Below, one piece after another: positions 36,539-45,662 of a stretch of 64,000 nucleotides of DNA. The DNA is taken from positions 248,001 to 312,000 of the forward strand of contig JANQQL010000001.1 of the NCBI GenBank assembly GCA_028289345.1, written 5' to 3'. Position 1 is the stretch's first letter. Each line of letters starts with the position of its first letter. The translations under genes were made by a program, and so were the position numbers. This stretch comes from Planctomycetota bacterium (lineage in GTDB: Bacteria > Planctomycetota > B15-G4 > SIAN01). The notes under the pieces were generated by a model that was given only the letters and a program-made list of their open reading frames with translations, searched no databases and had not been told where the DNA came from.

Positions 36539-38326
36539 CTAGTGCTGAGCGGGGGTCCCCGCCGGAACGGCGGACGGGGGATCCGTCTGCATGATGTAGT
36601 CCTTTTCGGCTCCCGGCACGCTGTATTCGTAGGGCCCGTGATGCACGACGGGATCCTCGTCAAAGTTCAGGTGTACGGGAGGCGTCGCGCAGATCCACTC
36701 GAGGGTGGTGGCTTCCCACGGATTGTCCGAGGCCTTCTTGCCGGCAAGCATGGTCCAGATCAGGTTGACTACGAAGATGGCCTGGGCGCCGATGGTGATG
36801 AACGCGGCCCAGGTGATCATGGAGTTCATGCTGATGATGTCTTCCAGGTACTTGAACGACGTCGAGTCGTAGTACCGGCGCGGAGCCCCTCCCATCCCGA
36901 TGGTGTGCATCGGAATGAAAATCAGATACACGCCGATCAAGCTGATGAAGAAGTGAGCCTTCCCCATCCCTTCGTGCATCATTCGCCCGAACATCTTGGG
37001 GAACCAGTAGTAAGTCCCGGCAAAGATGCCAAAGATCGCCGACACTCCCATGGTTAGGTGGAAGTGCCCCACGACGAAGTACGTGTCATGCAGGAACAAG
37101 TCGACCGAGGATTGCCCGAGGAAAATCCCCCCCAGTCCACCACTCACAAACACCGACACAAAGCCGAGAGAGAAGAGCATGGGCGTGTTGAAGCGGATCT
37201 TGCCGCCCCAGATCGTGCCCAGCCAGTTGATCGTCTTGACCGCGGACGGCACGCCGATGGTCAGCGTGAGAACACTGAAGGCCACCGCCGTGTAGGGGTT
37301 CATCCCGCTGATGAACATGTGGTGGCCCCAGACGAAGAAGCCAAGGCCGCCGATCGCAAAGATCGCATACACCATGGCTCGGTACCCGAAGATCGGCTTG
37401 CGAGCGCAGGTCGCGATGATCTGAGACACCGCTCCCATCCCCGGCAAGATCGCGATGTAAACCTCGGGATGGCCGAAGAACCAGAACAGGTGTTGGAACA
37501 GGATCGGCGAGCCCCCGCTGTGATCCACCGGTTTCCCGCCCACGACCAAATTCGAAGGAAGGAAGAAGCTGGTGCCTGCATGGCGGTCCAGGAGCAGCAA
37601 CACCCCTGCTCCGAGCAGCACTGGGAAGGACAGCAGCGAAAGGATGGCCGTCGTGAACCAGCCCCAGCAGGTCAACGGCATGCGCATCAGGGTCATGCCC
37701 TTGCAGCGCAACACCAAGGTCGTGACGATGAAATTCAGGGACCCGATGAGTGACGCCACGCAGAACAGGGCAATGGAGATGATCCACCAGGTCATTCCCC
37801 AACCCTGACCGGGTCCTGCTTCCGGTCCCAAGGCACTCAACGGTGGGTATCCGGTCCAGCCACCGAGCGGCGCGCCACCGGCGAAGAACAGGGCGATGAT
37901 GATGGCGACGAAGGCCAAGAAGGTGACCCAGAACGACATCATGTTGAGGAACGGGAAGGCCATGTCCCGGGCGCCGATCTGGATCGGCAGTCCCCAGTTT
38001 CCGAAACCTCCCTGGGGTGCCGTGGTCAGCACGAAGAACACCATGATGGTTCCGTGCATGGTGACCATGGACAAGTAGAACTCAGGAGTGAGCTGTCCGC
38101 CTTCTGCGCCCTTGGGAAACAAGGCTTCGAGAAAAGCAAACGGCGTATCCGGATACGCGATCTGCAGGCGCATCAGGAAGGACAAAGCCATTCCGATGAA
38201 CACGGCCACCAGAGCCAGGATCCAGTACTGAATCCCGATCACTTTGTGGTCCATGCTGAAGAGATACCGACGAACGAACCCGGTCGGGGCCGCGTGGGCA
38301 TCGTGATGGGCAGTGGCCTCGGACAT
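36539..38326 (-). CDS. ctaD: Cytochrome c oxidase subunit I
   Basis: The 595-residue catalytic subunit reduces oxygen to water and pumps protons. Twelve or more helices are visible. Diagnostic parts: ARDMAFPFLNMMSFW (D-channel entrance Asp), FWFFGHPEVYIAILPGMG (CuB His, Glu and cross-linked Tyr region), WGHHMFISGMNP (two CuB His ligands), GVPSAVKTINW (K-channel Lys), and HFHLTMGVSA (heme a/a3 ligands). The His-Pro-Glu-Val-Tyr glutamate marks an A1-type oxidase. It is second in the operon after subunit II. Confidence 0.97.
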   Translation of the reverse strand: MSEATAHHDAHAAPTGFVRRYLFSMDHKVIGIQYWILALVAVFIGMALSFLMRLQIAYPDTPFAFLEALFPKGAEGGQLTPEFYLSMVTMHGTIMVFFVLTTAPQGGFGNWGLPIQIGARDMAFPFLNMMSFWVTFLAFVAIIIALFFAGGAPLGGWTGYPPLSALGPEAGPGQGWGMTWWIISIALFCVASLIGSLNFIVTTLVLRCKGMTLMRMPLTCWGWFTTAILSLLSFPVLLGAGVLLLLDRHAGTSFFLPSNLVVGGKPVDHSGGSPILFQHLFWFFGHPEVYIAILPGMGAVSQIIATCARKPIFGYRAMVYAIFAIGGLGFFVWGHHMFISGMNPYTAVAFSVLTLTIGVPSAVKTINWLGTIWGGKIRFNTPMLFSLGFVSVFVSGGLGGIFLGQSSVDLFLHDTYFVVGHFHLTMGVSAIFGIFAGTYYWFPKMFGRMMHEGMGKAHFFISLIGVYLIFIPMHTIGMGGAPRRYYDSTSFKYLEDIISMNSMITWAAFITIGAQAIFVVNLIWTMLAGKKASDNPWEATTLEWICATPPVHLNFDEDPVVHHGPYEYSVPGAEKDYIMQTDPPSAVPAGTPAQH

Positions 38327-38365
38327 GAACTCAGGGCTCCTTGAGAGTTGGGGTCACCGCAGGGA

Positions 38366-39160
38366 TCACTCTTCGGACGGGGCGGACTCGGCGAGCCACG
38401 CCTCGAACTGCGCGGGCTCCATCACTTCGAGAGTCGCTTTCATGCTGTAGTGGCCTTGGCCACACAGTTCCGCACAAGCGACATCGTAGGTCCCGGTCTT
38501 TTCCGCCTTGAAGCGCAACGGGATGCTGAGTCCCGGCACCGTGTCCTGTTTGATGCGCAGGGCCGGCATGAAGAAATCGTGCAACACGTCAAGAGACTTC
38601 AGGTTGAGCTGCACCGGTCGGTTGACCGGCACCACGAGCTTGTTGATCGACATCACATCGTCTTTGCCGGCAGGGTCGCGCGGCGAAATGCCGATGGGGT
38701 TGACGGTTTCGACGAACTGGGGTGCTGTTTCGCCAAGCACCCCGTCTTTGCCGGGATAACGGATGTTCCAGGCAAACTGCTGGCCGGTCACCTCGACGTG
38801 CAGCGCGTCTTCGGTCTCGCCGGCCAAGTGGAGAGCCGCCCAGGCCTTTTGACCCAGCAGTGCCAGCGCGACGAACACCACGCCGATCACCACCCCGCCG
38901 CCGACCTCGATCTTGTTGTTACCGTGAATGTAGGTCACGGTGCCCTCGCGCCCCTCCCGGTACTGCCAGATGAACCAACCGAGGAGTCCCTGGGCGATGA
39001 CAAACACGACCCCAGTGATCGCAAGCGTGAGGTAGAACTGGGAATCGATGTCTCTTCCCGCCTGGGAGATCGCTTCGGGAGCGGCACCCACGCCTCGGAG
39101 AAGAACTATCACGCTGATCGCGGTCAGGGCCCAGATCAGCAAACCGAAAAACCGTCCCAT
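38366..39160 (-). CDS. ctaC: Cytochrome c oxidase subunit II
   Basis: A 264-residue subunit with two N-terminal helices (about 5-21 and 45-66) and a periplasmic cupredoxin domain. The CuA ligands are complete: CAELCGQGHYSM near residue 230 gives Cys-Glu-Cys-His-Met. VNRPVQLNLKSLDVLHDFFMPALRIKQD is the matching strand with the other His. There is no fused cytochrome c domain, so an external cytochrome c donor is expected. It is the first gene of the operon, and a tandem 18-base repeat lies just upstream. Confidence 0.95.
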   Translation of the reverse strand: MGRFFGLLIWALTAISVIVLLRGVGAAPEAISQAGRDIDSQFYLTLAITGVVFVIAQGLLGWFIWQYREGREGTVTYIHGNNKIEVGGGVVIGVVFVALALLGQKAWAALHLAGETEDALHVEVTGQQFAWNIRYPGKDGVLGETAPQFVETVNPIGISPRDPAGKDDVMSINKLVVPVNRPVQLNLKSLDVLHDFFMPALRIKQDTVPGLSIPLRFKAEKTGTYDVACAELCGQGHYSMKATLEVMEPAQFEAWLAESAPSEE

Positions 39161-39180
39161 GGGTCGAAGCCTCCCTCTAC

Positions 39181-39216
39181 CCCACTCAATGATTCCGGCC
39201 CACTCAATGATTCCGG
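39181..39216. repeat. Tandem 18-base direct repeat upstream of ctaC
   Basis: CCCACTCAATGATTCCGG occurs twice without a gap at 39181-39198 and 39199-39216, 21 bases upstream of the ctaC start. It could be a protein-binding site in the cox promoter or a slippage product. Confidence 0.7.
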
Positions 39217-39465
39217 CATCCGGGAACCAAAAAGCGGATCCTACGGGGCCTCCTCCGGCGTTGCAAGGACCTCAGGAACGGGTCACGAACGGGCTGACGG
39301 GCCTCCAATGGTGGGCCTTTGAATGCCGATGAATTCGGTGCACCTCGGGCGAGAGAACCCGGGGATGCCATCGAAACCGGGAGACGAAATCGCTACAACC
39401 AGGCGCTTCGGATCAGGCGGTGCGCTGAATCTTCAGGGCACACGAATTGAAGGACTGAGTCGACG
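39217..39465. other. Divergent promoter region of cox operon and Cna-like gene
   Basis: No gene is recognised in these 249 bases. They separate ctaC from a divergent secreted-protein gene and should contain the promoters of both; no consensus pair stands out. Confidence 0.4.
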
Positions 39466-40698
39466 ATGTCCAAGTTGCTACCCAGCGTCCTCATGTTGAT
39501 CGCCTTTGCTCTTCTGCTGTGGGTCAGCTCACTGCGACCCGCCGACGAAGGGACAGGCTCTCCGTCGAGCACCGTGGCCGCTTCCTCGGGAGAGGAAAAA
39601 TCCGCGAGCAACGCAAATTCTCGCGGCCACGCTCAACACGACGTCGACCCCCATGGCGACCTGGATGAATCGGGCGTCGCTCAGCCCGTGATCCCCCGAG
39701 AAATCGTGTCGGCTCCGACGGCACCGAACGCGCGACCTGGGACCGTCGCGGTGGAGGTCACCGGACCAGATCTGCGCGGGACTCCGGCAGAAGTTCTGGT
39801 GCGCAATGCCGATGGCAGCGTGGTGGCCCGTTTGAAGACGGACAAGTTCGGCCATGCCATCTTGGAACACTTGAATCACGGTCGCTACCGAGTGGAAGCC
39901 GTGGACCCGGATTGCATCTACACGGTTTCCCGTGGCATGGACATCGATCTGGATCGTGACGGCGCTTCCGCGCAAATCGTCATGTCTCGCGGCGATGCCA
40001 CCCTCACTGGAACCGTGGTGGACGGCTCCGAGCGACCAGTTGCCAACGCAACCGTGACGTTCCGCAGCGGCGAGTTCTCGGGCGCCCTTCTTTCCGGAGC
40101 CAAGGGAACTTTCCGGATGGCGGGACTCCCGTCCGGAACGTACCAGGTGTCCGTGGAAGGCGCATCGAACGCTCCAGAAAACGTCGTGCTTCACTCTGGA
40201 GAAACGACGGACCACTGGATGCAAGTGGTTCGATCCGCAAGCCTGCGGGTCCAGTTGACCGGCCACCCGCGCACCCTGGCGAAGGCTTCCACCGTGGTCG
40301 TGACGCCAGCCGACGAGACCGTGGGGCCAGCGAAGACTTTGACGGTTCCGGCCGGCGAGGACTCCGAGCCGGCGATCGAGTTCTCCAACCTGGTGGCCAC
40401 CACCTATCACGTGGACGTGCAGGAGGCCGACGGCTCGTCGATGTTCGGGACCGAAGGTGGACCGGCCTACACCCTGAGCGAGGGTGGCGAACACTCGTGG
40501 GCGATCAGCCTGATGGGAACCGACCCGCACAGCTCGGGAGCCAGCCTCACCTCGTCGATCCTAACTTGGACCGTGGTGATCGGATCGATTGCGTCGTTCC
40601 TGCTGCTCGGGGCCATGATCACCCTTCCCGGACAGCTGTTCCTCTCTCCGAAGCGTCCGGCGGGGCTTCCTCCGCGAGCGGCAAGCCCAGAAGCCTAA
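39466..40698 (+). CDS. Membrane protein with carboxypeptidase-regulatory-like domains
   Basis: A 410-residue protein anchored at both ends: one helix at about 5-22 and another at about 360-384 (ILTWTVVIGSIASFLLLGAM). Between them are beta-sandwich modules of the carboxypeptidase-regulatory type, seen in GTVAVEVTGPDLRGTPAEVLV, GDATLTGTVVDGSERPVANA and GTFRMAGLPSGTYQVSV. Such domains give stalk-like or adhesive surface proteins. The linker at 30-80 is low in complexity and acidic. Function is not known. Confidence 0.75.
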   Translation: MSKLLPSVLMLIAFALLLWVSSLRPADEGTGSPSSTVAASSGEEKSASNANSRGHAQHDVDPHGDLDESGVAQPVIPREIVSAPTAPNARPGTVAVEVTGPDLRGTPAEVLVRNADGSVVARLKTDKFGHAILEHLNHGRYRVEAVDPDCIYTVSRGMDIDLDRDGASAQIVMSRGDATLTGTVVDGSERPVANATVTFRSGEFSGALLSGAKGTFRMAGLPSGTYQVSVEGASNAPENVVLHSGETTDHWMQVVRSASLRVQLTGHPRTLAKASTVVVTPADETVGPAKTLTVPAGEDSEPAIEFSNLVATTYHVDVQEADGSSMFGTEGGPAYTLSEGGEHSWAISLMGTDPHSSGASLTSSILTWTVVIGSIASFLLLGAMITLPGQLFLSPKRPAGLPPRAASPEA

Positions 40699-40897
40699 TC
40701 CGCCCAGGCGGCTCGCTCCTCTCGCGGGGGCGAAACAGATCGCCTTCCGCGCACATGGATCCTCGGCGAGTCGCAAGTCCGCAGCGTGCCCAGAAGTCAA
40801 CGGTCCTGCCGACGGCATCACCTTCGGGGTGAGGCTATTCCGAGTCTGGCGCGGATCGTCCCAGCCAAGCGCTGGGTGACGCGCACGGCGGTGAGGC

Positions 40898-43489
40898 ATG
40901 GGGATGCCGATGGGGTGGCGCAACATTCTGCTGGTGGCTTTCGCCGCAACGGCGACTGGAGCCGTCGTTCTTTGCACGAAGCCGGAAGACTTGGCGGCCG
41001 CGAAGTCTTCCCCGGGTGTCGTCCGACTGCTCGATGCTGGCGGCGAGTGGACAAGCCCTTGGCTCGCCGGCGGCGACATCGGCCCCCTCGAACAGGGCTT
41101 GGAACCGGTGTTTCGCGAGAGCTTCGAAGGCCGCTCCCATGCGCTCCTCCCCCACCTGGCTGCCGGATTGGGAACCGAGGGTGAGTCGCAGCAATCCTCC
41201 GCGGCCCCGGCTCCGACGATCTCCCCTCCCACCGAGTCAACCTCGGCACGGCTCACGTTTCCCGAACCGGCGGGCGCTGCCGTCCACGTCCTCTCGGTCA
41301 CTCCTGAAACTCCTTACGTGGTGTCGGCGGAGGTGTTCACGGCGTTGGACCAGGAACCACCGGAGGCCGCCATGGTGGGTCGGCTCGCGGTCGTCGAACT
41401 CCGTCGCCATGCAACACTCGATGGGTCCGGAGTCGATCACCGCGAAGCCATCGAGGCGGCACTCCCCGTCGCCCACCACCTCGCCCCCTCCGGCTCCGAT
41501 GCGCGAATCGATTTCGAGACCACGGTCCACACCCATGCTGTGGCGCTGGTGCTGATGGCCGGCAACCCGGGATGGTGGAACGACGTCCACGACTCGTCTC
41601 CCTCGGGAACCGTCCAGTTCGATCAACTCGAGGTGTTCCGGATTCCTCTGCAACGCTCCTTGGTGCAAGAGCTCCTCCCAGGGGGAACCGAAGCCAAGCC
41701 CGGCGATTTCATCACCCGCGGCAAAGTGCACGGTGATCAACGTCGATGCCTTCTTGCCGTCCCGGGAACTCGATGGGAAGTCCCCGTGGTGTTGCCGGAA
41801 GGTGACTTTCGCATTGATGTCGACTGTGCGGTCCTGCCGGAGAACTCCCCCTCGTTCGGAGAGACTCCCCTCGAGTTTTCCTTGGAGATTGCCGGGACCC
41901 CGAGCCAGCGAGTGACGCGGACCCTGCATCCCCAAGCGAACCTCGACGATCGCTTGTGGAATCCCCTCACGCTGCGCGGCACGGGGAACGGCCGCGAGGT
42001 CCAAGTCGCACTCGAGGTTCGCGCCGATTCTCCCTGCAACGACGTGGTGGCCTTCGCTGAACCGCGTCTGATGCAAGTTTCGGACACTCGGCCGTCGGCT
42101 CCCCACGTCATCTTGATCAGCCTCGACACGCTCCGGGCAGATCATCTCGGTTGCTACGGATACCAGCGAGAAGATGGACATGCCGTGAGCCCGGGACTCG
42201 ACCGTTTCGCCGAACAAAGCTGGGTGTTCGAGTCCGCTCGAGCCGCCGCACCGTACACCCTGCCCTCCCACGCCACCATGATGACCGGACTGTATCCCCA
42301 AGAGCACGGCGTCACGGAACGGGACCGACACTTGGTCGCCGGCGTTCATCCGCTGTTGGCGGAGCAGTTCGCTGCTGCCGGGTATTCCACGGCCGGTTTC
42401 ACCGCCGGGGGATTCCTTTCCTATGAGTACGGGTTCGACCAAGGATTCGACCGGTACTCGATCCTCGACCCACTGTTGCTGGAAACCGACCGCTTTCGAG
42501 AGGTGTTCCCGGTCCGGGGCGAACGCGCGCTGAATGACCGAGCCTTCGCACGCTCGAGCCTCGACGCTGCCAAAGATTGGTTGCTGCAACACCGAAACTC
42601 CCCGGCGTTTCTCTTCCTCCACAGTTACTTGATTCACAGTTACCACCCCTCCCCCAAAAGCGCCGAGCGCTTCGCTGGATCGGGAGCCCACGCACTGCTG
42701 CAAGCGGAACGCAACGTCGAACGAATTGATCTGGACTGCGCGCAACGTGGCGTGGCCCCGGATGCAAAGTTGGTTCGCCAACTGGAAGATCTGTACGACG
42801 CGACGATCTATGACGCAGACCTGCAGCTGGAAGCCTTCTTCGAGTTCCTGGACCGGGAGGGCTTCTTGGACAACACGGTCGTCTGCGTCACCTCGGATCA
42901 CGGGGAAGAGTTCGCAGAACACGGAGGGTTGGTGCACGGACGCACGCTGTATGAAGAAATGCAGCACGTGCCACTGATCCTGCGGGTCCCGGGAACTCAG
43001 CCGCGACGCATCTCCCCGGGGGTGGATCAAATCGACCTGGCACCGACGCTTCTCTCTGCCGCCGGGCTACCGACTCCGCCGGTGATGAGCGGCGAAAGCT
43101 TGCTGAATCGAGTGCGCAACGACCAATTCTCGTCGACCCTTTGGTGTGAAGTGAACTCGGTCCATCTCGCCGAAAGCTATGCACTCTATCGAGGGCCTTG
43201 GAAGCTCATTCACACCCCGGTTCAATCCGAAGCCCGCTGGAATCAACTTGCCCATCGACCGCCAGAATGGCAGCTGTTCCAGTTGCCCAGCGATCCACAC
43301 GAGCAACGAAACCTGGCGGCGATCCCGAGTGATTCGGAAACCGCGGAGCAACTCCGCGGAGAACTACGCCGATTTCTTCAGCGCTTGGAGTCCAACCATC
43401 GTCGCCTGGCGGCGGAAGAAGACTTGTCCAAGGCCGTGAGCTCCGAGACCGAGGAGTTGCTGCGGGAACTCGGATACGCCGCCGAGTAG
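40898..43489 (+). CDS. Sulfatase-superfamily hydrolase with large N-terminal domain
   Basis: An 863-residue membrane-anchored enzyme. The N-terminus has a hydrophobic anchor (LLVAFAATATGAVVL) and then about 370 residues of beta-rich sequence without a known family. The alkaline-phosphatase fold starts near residue 400 with VILISLDTLRADHLGCYGY; the nucleophile region is AAPYTLPSHATMMTGLYPQ, with Thr rather than Cys or Ser, and metal ligands recur in VCVTSDHGEEFAEHGGLVHG. The Thr suggests a phosphoesterase or transferase rather than a formylglycine sulfatase. The ATG at 40904 is a possible alternative start. Confidence 0.82.
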   Translation: MGMPMGWRNILLVAFAATATGAVVLCTKPEDLAAAKSSPGVVRLLDAGGEWTSPWLAGGDIGPLEQGLEPVFRESFEGRSHALLPHLAAGLGTEGESQQSSAAPAPTISPPTESTSARLTFPEPAGAAVHVLSVTPETPYVVSAEVFTALDQEPPEAAMVGRLAVVELRRHATLDGSGVDHREAIEAALPVAHHLAPSGSDARIDFETTVHTHAVALVLMAGNPGWWNDVHDSSPSGTVQFDQLEVFRIPLQRSLVQELLPGGTEAKPGDFITRGKVHGDQRRCLLAVPGTRWEVPVVLPEGDFRIDVDCAVLPENSPSFGETPLEFSLEIAGTPSQRVTRTLHPQANLDDRLWNPLTLRGTGNGREVQVALEVRADSPCNDVVAFAEPRLMQVSDTRPSAPHVILISLDTLRADHLGCYGYQREDGHAVSPGLDRFAEQSWVFESARAAAPYTLPSHATMMTGLYPQEHGVTERDRHLVAGVHPLLAEQFAAAGYSTAGFTAGGFLSYEYGFDQGFDRYSILDPLLLETDRFREVFPVRGERALNDRAFARSSLDAAKDWLLQHRNSPAFLFLHSYLIHSYHPSPKSAERFAGSGAHALLQAERNVERIDLDCAQRGVAPDAKLVRQLEDLYDATIYDADLQLEAFFEFLDREGFLDNTVVCVTSDHGEEFAEHGGLVHGRTLYEEMQHVPLILRVPGTQPRRISPGVDQIDLAPTLLSAAGLPTPPVMSGESLLNRVRNDQFSSTLWCEVNSVHLAESYALYRGPWKLIHTPVQSEARWNQLAHRPPEWQLFQLPSDPHEQRNLAAIPSDSETAEQLRGELRRFLQRLESNHRRLAAEEDLSKAVSSETEELLRELGYAAE

Positions 43490-43515
43490 CTCCTCCACTT
43501 CCTGCTTCGTCCGGG

Positions 43516-44028
43516 CTAACCGGTGGCTTCCATCGAGTGACGGCAGTAAGGACAAAACCTCCAGGCGACCTCGACATCGGCGCGACATGCCGGGCAACTC
43601 TTCCCCGCAGCCGCTTGTTCCACCCCACAGAACGGGCAGGCCGCAAAGCTCGTCGAGACTTGCTCCCCGCAACTCCCACAGCTCTTCTGGACCACATGAT
43701 TGGGGCGAACCAAGTAGTAGATCAGTGCCCCGACGGGAGTCGTCAACAAAGAGAACACGCCCCACCCCAACGGATGCTTCACGCCGCGTTTGCGTGCGTC
43801 GGTCAACACCCAAGCAGGAGGCCCCAACACGATGGCACCGACCGCCACCACGGACACGAAACCAAGGAGCGCCACGGGGACGCCGGATGCAATCCAGGCC
43901 AGCAAGACCAAGCCTCCCAGGATGAGCCAGATCGGTGTCAACCGACCGAATAGGTCGTTCTTCTCGAGTTCTTCTCGGACATCGTGAACCGTGCGTTCCA
44001 CGTGATTCTTCAGATCGCGAGCATTCAT
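43516..44028 (-). CDS. Membrane protein with C-terminal double zinc ribbon
   Basis: A 170-residue protein with a coiled N-terminal segment (about 1-27), three hydrophobic helices between 30 and 108 and two zinc-ribbon pairs at the C-terminus: CGSCGEQVSTSFAACPFCG and CPACRADVEVAWRFCPYC. It overlaps the anti-sigma gene by four bases, so it belongs to the same unit. It may be a membrane component of the sigma/anti-sigma system; this is inferred from context. Confidence 0.75.
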   Translation of the reverse strand: MNARDLKNHVERTVHDVREELEKNDLFGRLTPIWLILGGLVLLAWIASGVPVALLGFVSVVAVGAIVLGPPAWVLTDARKRGVKHPLGWGVFSLLTTPVGALIYYLVRPNHVVQKSCGSCGEQVSTSFAACPFCGVEQAAAGKSCPACRADVEVAWRFCPYCRHSMEATG

Positions 44029-44774
44029 GACTCGCCCCGCTCACGAGCTCCCCACGCTCCGGCGAACGCCAAGCGAGGCGCGGCTCGGGAAGGAAGGGTC
44101 GATGCTGCCATGGTTCCTTGAATCAAAAGAGGGAATGACAGCAGCGCCATGAGGCTGCCGAACAGGGCAAAGAGACTCGGCAGAAAGAATGCTCGGTACG
44201 GAGTCTCGGCAATGGCCGCAAGCACCGAACCCAAACTCTCCGGAGCCATCCGCTGTCCCCACGCCAAGGCGGCTTCGTTGCCTCGGAACAAGACCACCAA
44301 CACCAGGCCCGCGACCATGGCCAACGCGGCCGATTCCACCCAAGCCGCTCGACGCGACCAGAACGACCGTCGACGAGAAGCGGGACGGGCCACCTTCCGC
44401 GGAGAACGAACGGCACTCTCCAGTCGGGAACGGACCGAGTCCGCACTCGCGTGCAAGGCTCCGGACCGCCATTGCTCCAGCACCGGCGTCATGGCCGTCA
44501 CCAGCTCTTGCTGCTCTTGGGCGAGGGCCTCGCGGAGTCTCGCACGAACCACGGGATCACGCGCCTGAAGGGGCAGGCCTTGCATGTCGTGAATGATCCC
44601 CTGGAACACAGCCCAGGTTTCGGAGCACGGGGCACACCCGCGCCGATGGTCGTCGAAGCGAGCGCGCTGACCGGGGTCGCCATCGCCAGCAAGAAGGTCC
44701 GACAGCATTGCCTCGAAGTCCTGGCAGTTGCCGCCGTTCGAAGCCGGAAGTGAATTCGCGTAGTCGTTTGTCAT
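44025..44774 (-). CDS. Anti-sigma factor, zf-HC2 type
   Basis: A 249-residue membrane protein. The N-terminal cytoplasmic domain carries the zinc-finger HC2 pattern, with DFEAMLSDLLAGDGD followed by FDDHRRGCAPC (His-x3-Cys-x2-Cys). A linker with basic residues follows, then helices at about 143-160 and 190-220. Such proteins hold an ECF sigma inactive at the membrane. The ECF gene lies 151 bases upstream on the same strand, which supports pairing, although the two are not translationally coupled as is common. Confidence 0.85.
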   Translation of the reverse strand: MTNDYANSLPASNGGNCQDFEAMLSDLLAGDGDPGQRARFDDHRRGCAPCSETWAVFQGIIHDMQGLPLQARDPVVRARLREALAQEQQELVTAMTPVLEQWRSGALHASADSVRSRLESAVRSPRKVARPASRRRSFWSRRAAWVESAALAMVAGLVLVVLFRGNEAALAWGQRMAPESLGSVLAAIAETPYRAFFLPSLFALFGSLMALLSFPLLIQGTMAASTLPSRAAPRLAFAGAWGARERGES

Positions 44775-44925
44775 CGGGTTCGCCCATCCCGGAAGAACGG
44801 TGCGCGGTCGCCGTCCCTCCCACGCTTCCTACCAGGCGCACCTCCCGGAAGGATCGAAGGAAATCTCGGGGTCCCCGGGGGGAATCCGCCGGAGAATGCC
44901 AATTCCAGGCACAAGCAAGGGGGGC

Positions 44926-45483
44926 TCATCCGTCCGCAAGCCTCTCTTCGAGCAAAGATTTCAGTCTTCGCAAGGCGTAGTGGACCCGCGATTTCACCGT
45001 GCCTTCGGGAATCTCCAGGATGACCGCGACCTCGGCCACCGACTTCTCCTCCAAATGCCGCAATGTCAGGATCGCCCGATCTCGCGGGTTCAACCGGGCC
45101 AGTGCCCGGTGGAGGACCTGATCCCGCTCATGAGAAGCGGCCGTGTCGAGAGGCTGGCCGGGCTCTTCGTCTCGCAGCTCATTGGCGGTCTCGAACGTGG
45201 TCTCCGAGGAGGACCGCAGTGCCATCCGGTTCAGCACCAGGTTGGACGCCGCTCGATACAGCCAAGCCGAGAAGGAACCTCGATCCGGGTCGAACATGTC
45301 CAGCTTCCGCCAGATCCGCAGGAAGGCCTCCTGACAGAAATCTTCGGCCAAGGAAGCATCCGCCACCATTCGTTCGAGGTAGCGAAGCAAACCCGGGCCG
45401 TGCCGGTCGTAGAGCTTCCAGAGAGCGTCCGGGTTCCCCGCCTGACATTCCCGGACCAGGGCAGCGTCGTTCTCACGACTCAT
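44926..45483 (-). CDS. ECF-type RNA polymerase sigma factor
   Basis: A 185-residue sigma factor with region 2 (PDALWKLYDRHGPGLLRYLERM, EDFCQEAFLRIWRKLDMFDP) and region 4 (RALARLNPRDRAILTLRHLE, VAEVAVILEIPEGTVKSRVH) complete. It should direct transcription of its own operon and an unknown regulon, and is probably held by the zf-HC2 anti-sigma factor downstream. The promoter region is shared with the divergent psd gene. Confidence 0.93.
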   Translation of the reverse strand: MSRENDAALVRECQAGNPDALWKLYDRHGPGLLRYLERMVADASLAEDFCQEAFLRIWRKLDMFDPDRGSFSAWLYRAASNLVLNRMALRSSSETTFETANELRDEEPGQPLDTAASHERDQVLHRALARLNPRDRAILTLRHLEEKSVAEVAVILEIPEGTVKSRVHYALRRLKSLLEERLADG

Positions 45484-45662
45484 GCGGTCGTCCTTGCCGG
45501 GATCGTGCGCGTCCGAGTCCAGCCCGCATCGATGCGGGGCGTCCGCGCAGGTGTACTACGATCGCCCCCGAACGGTTCAGGTTCGCCCGACCCGGCCGGT
45601 TACCATAACGAGCGGGTTGTGCCCCGGGTGCCCGGGATCCTCCCCCAGCCCCCTCCACGCCG

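Noticed and set aside
40898..43489. Formylglycine sulfatase activated by the FGE-type domain of the kinase
   Set aside because: The enzyme has Thr at the nucleophile, and the kinase domain lacks the visible FGE active-site Cys.
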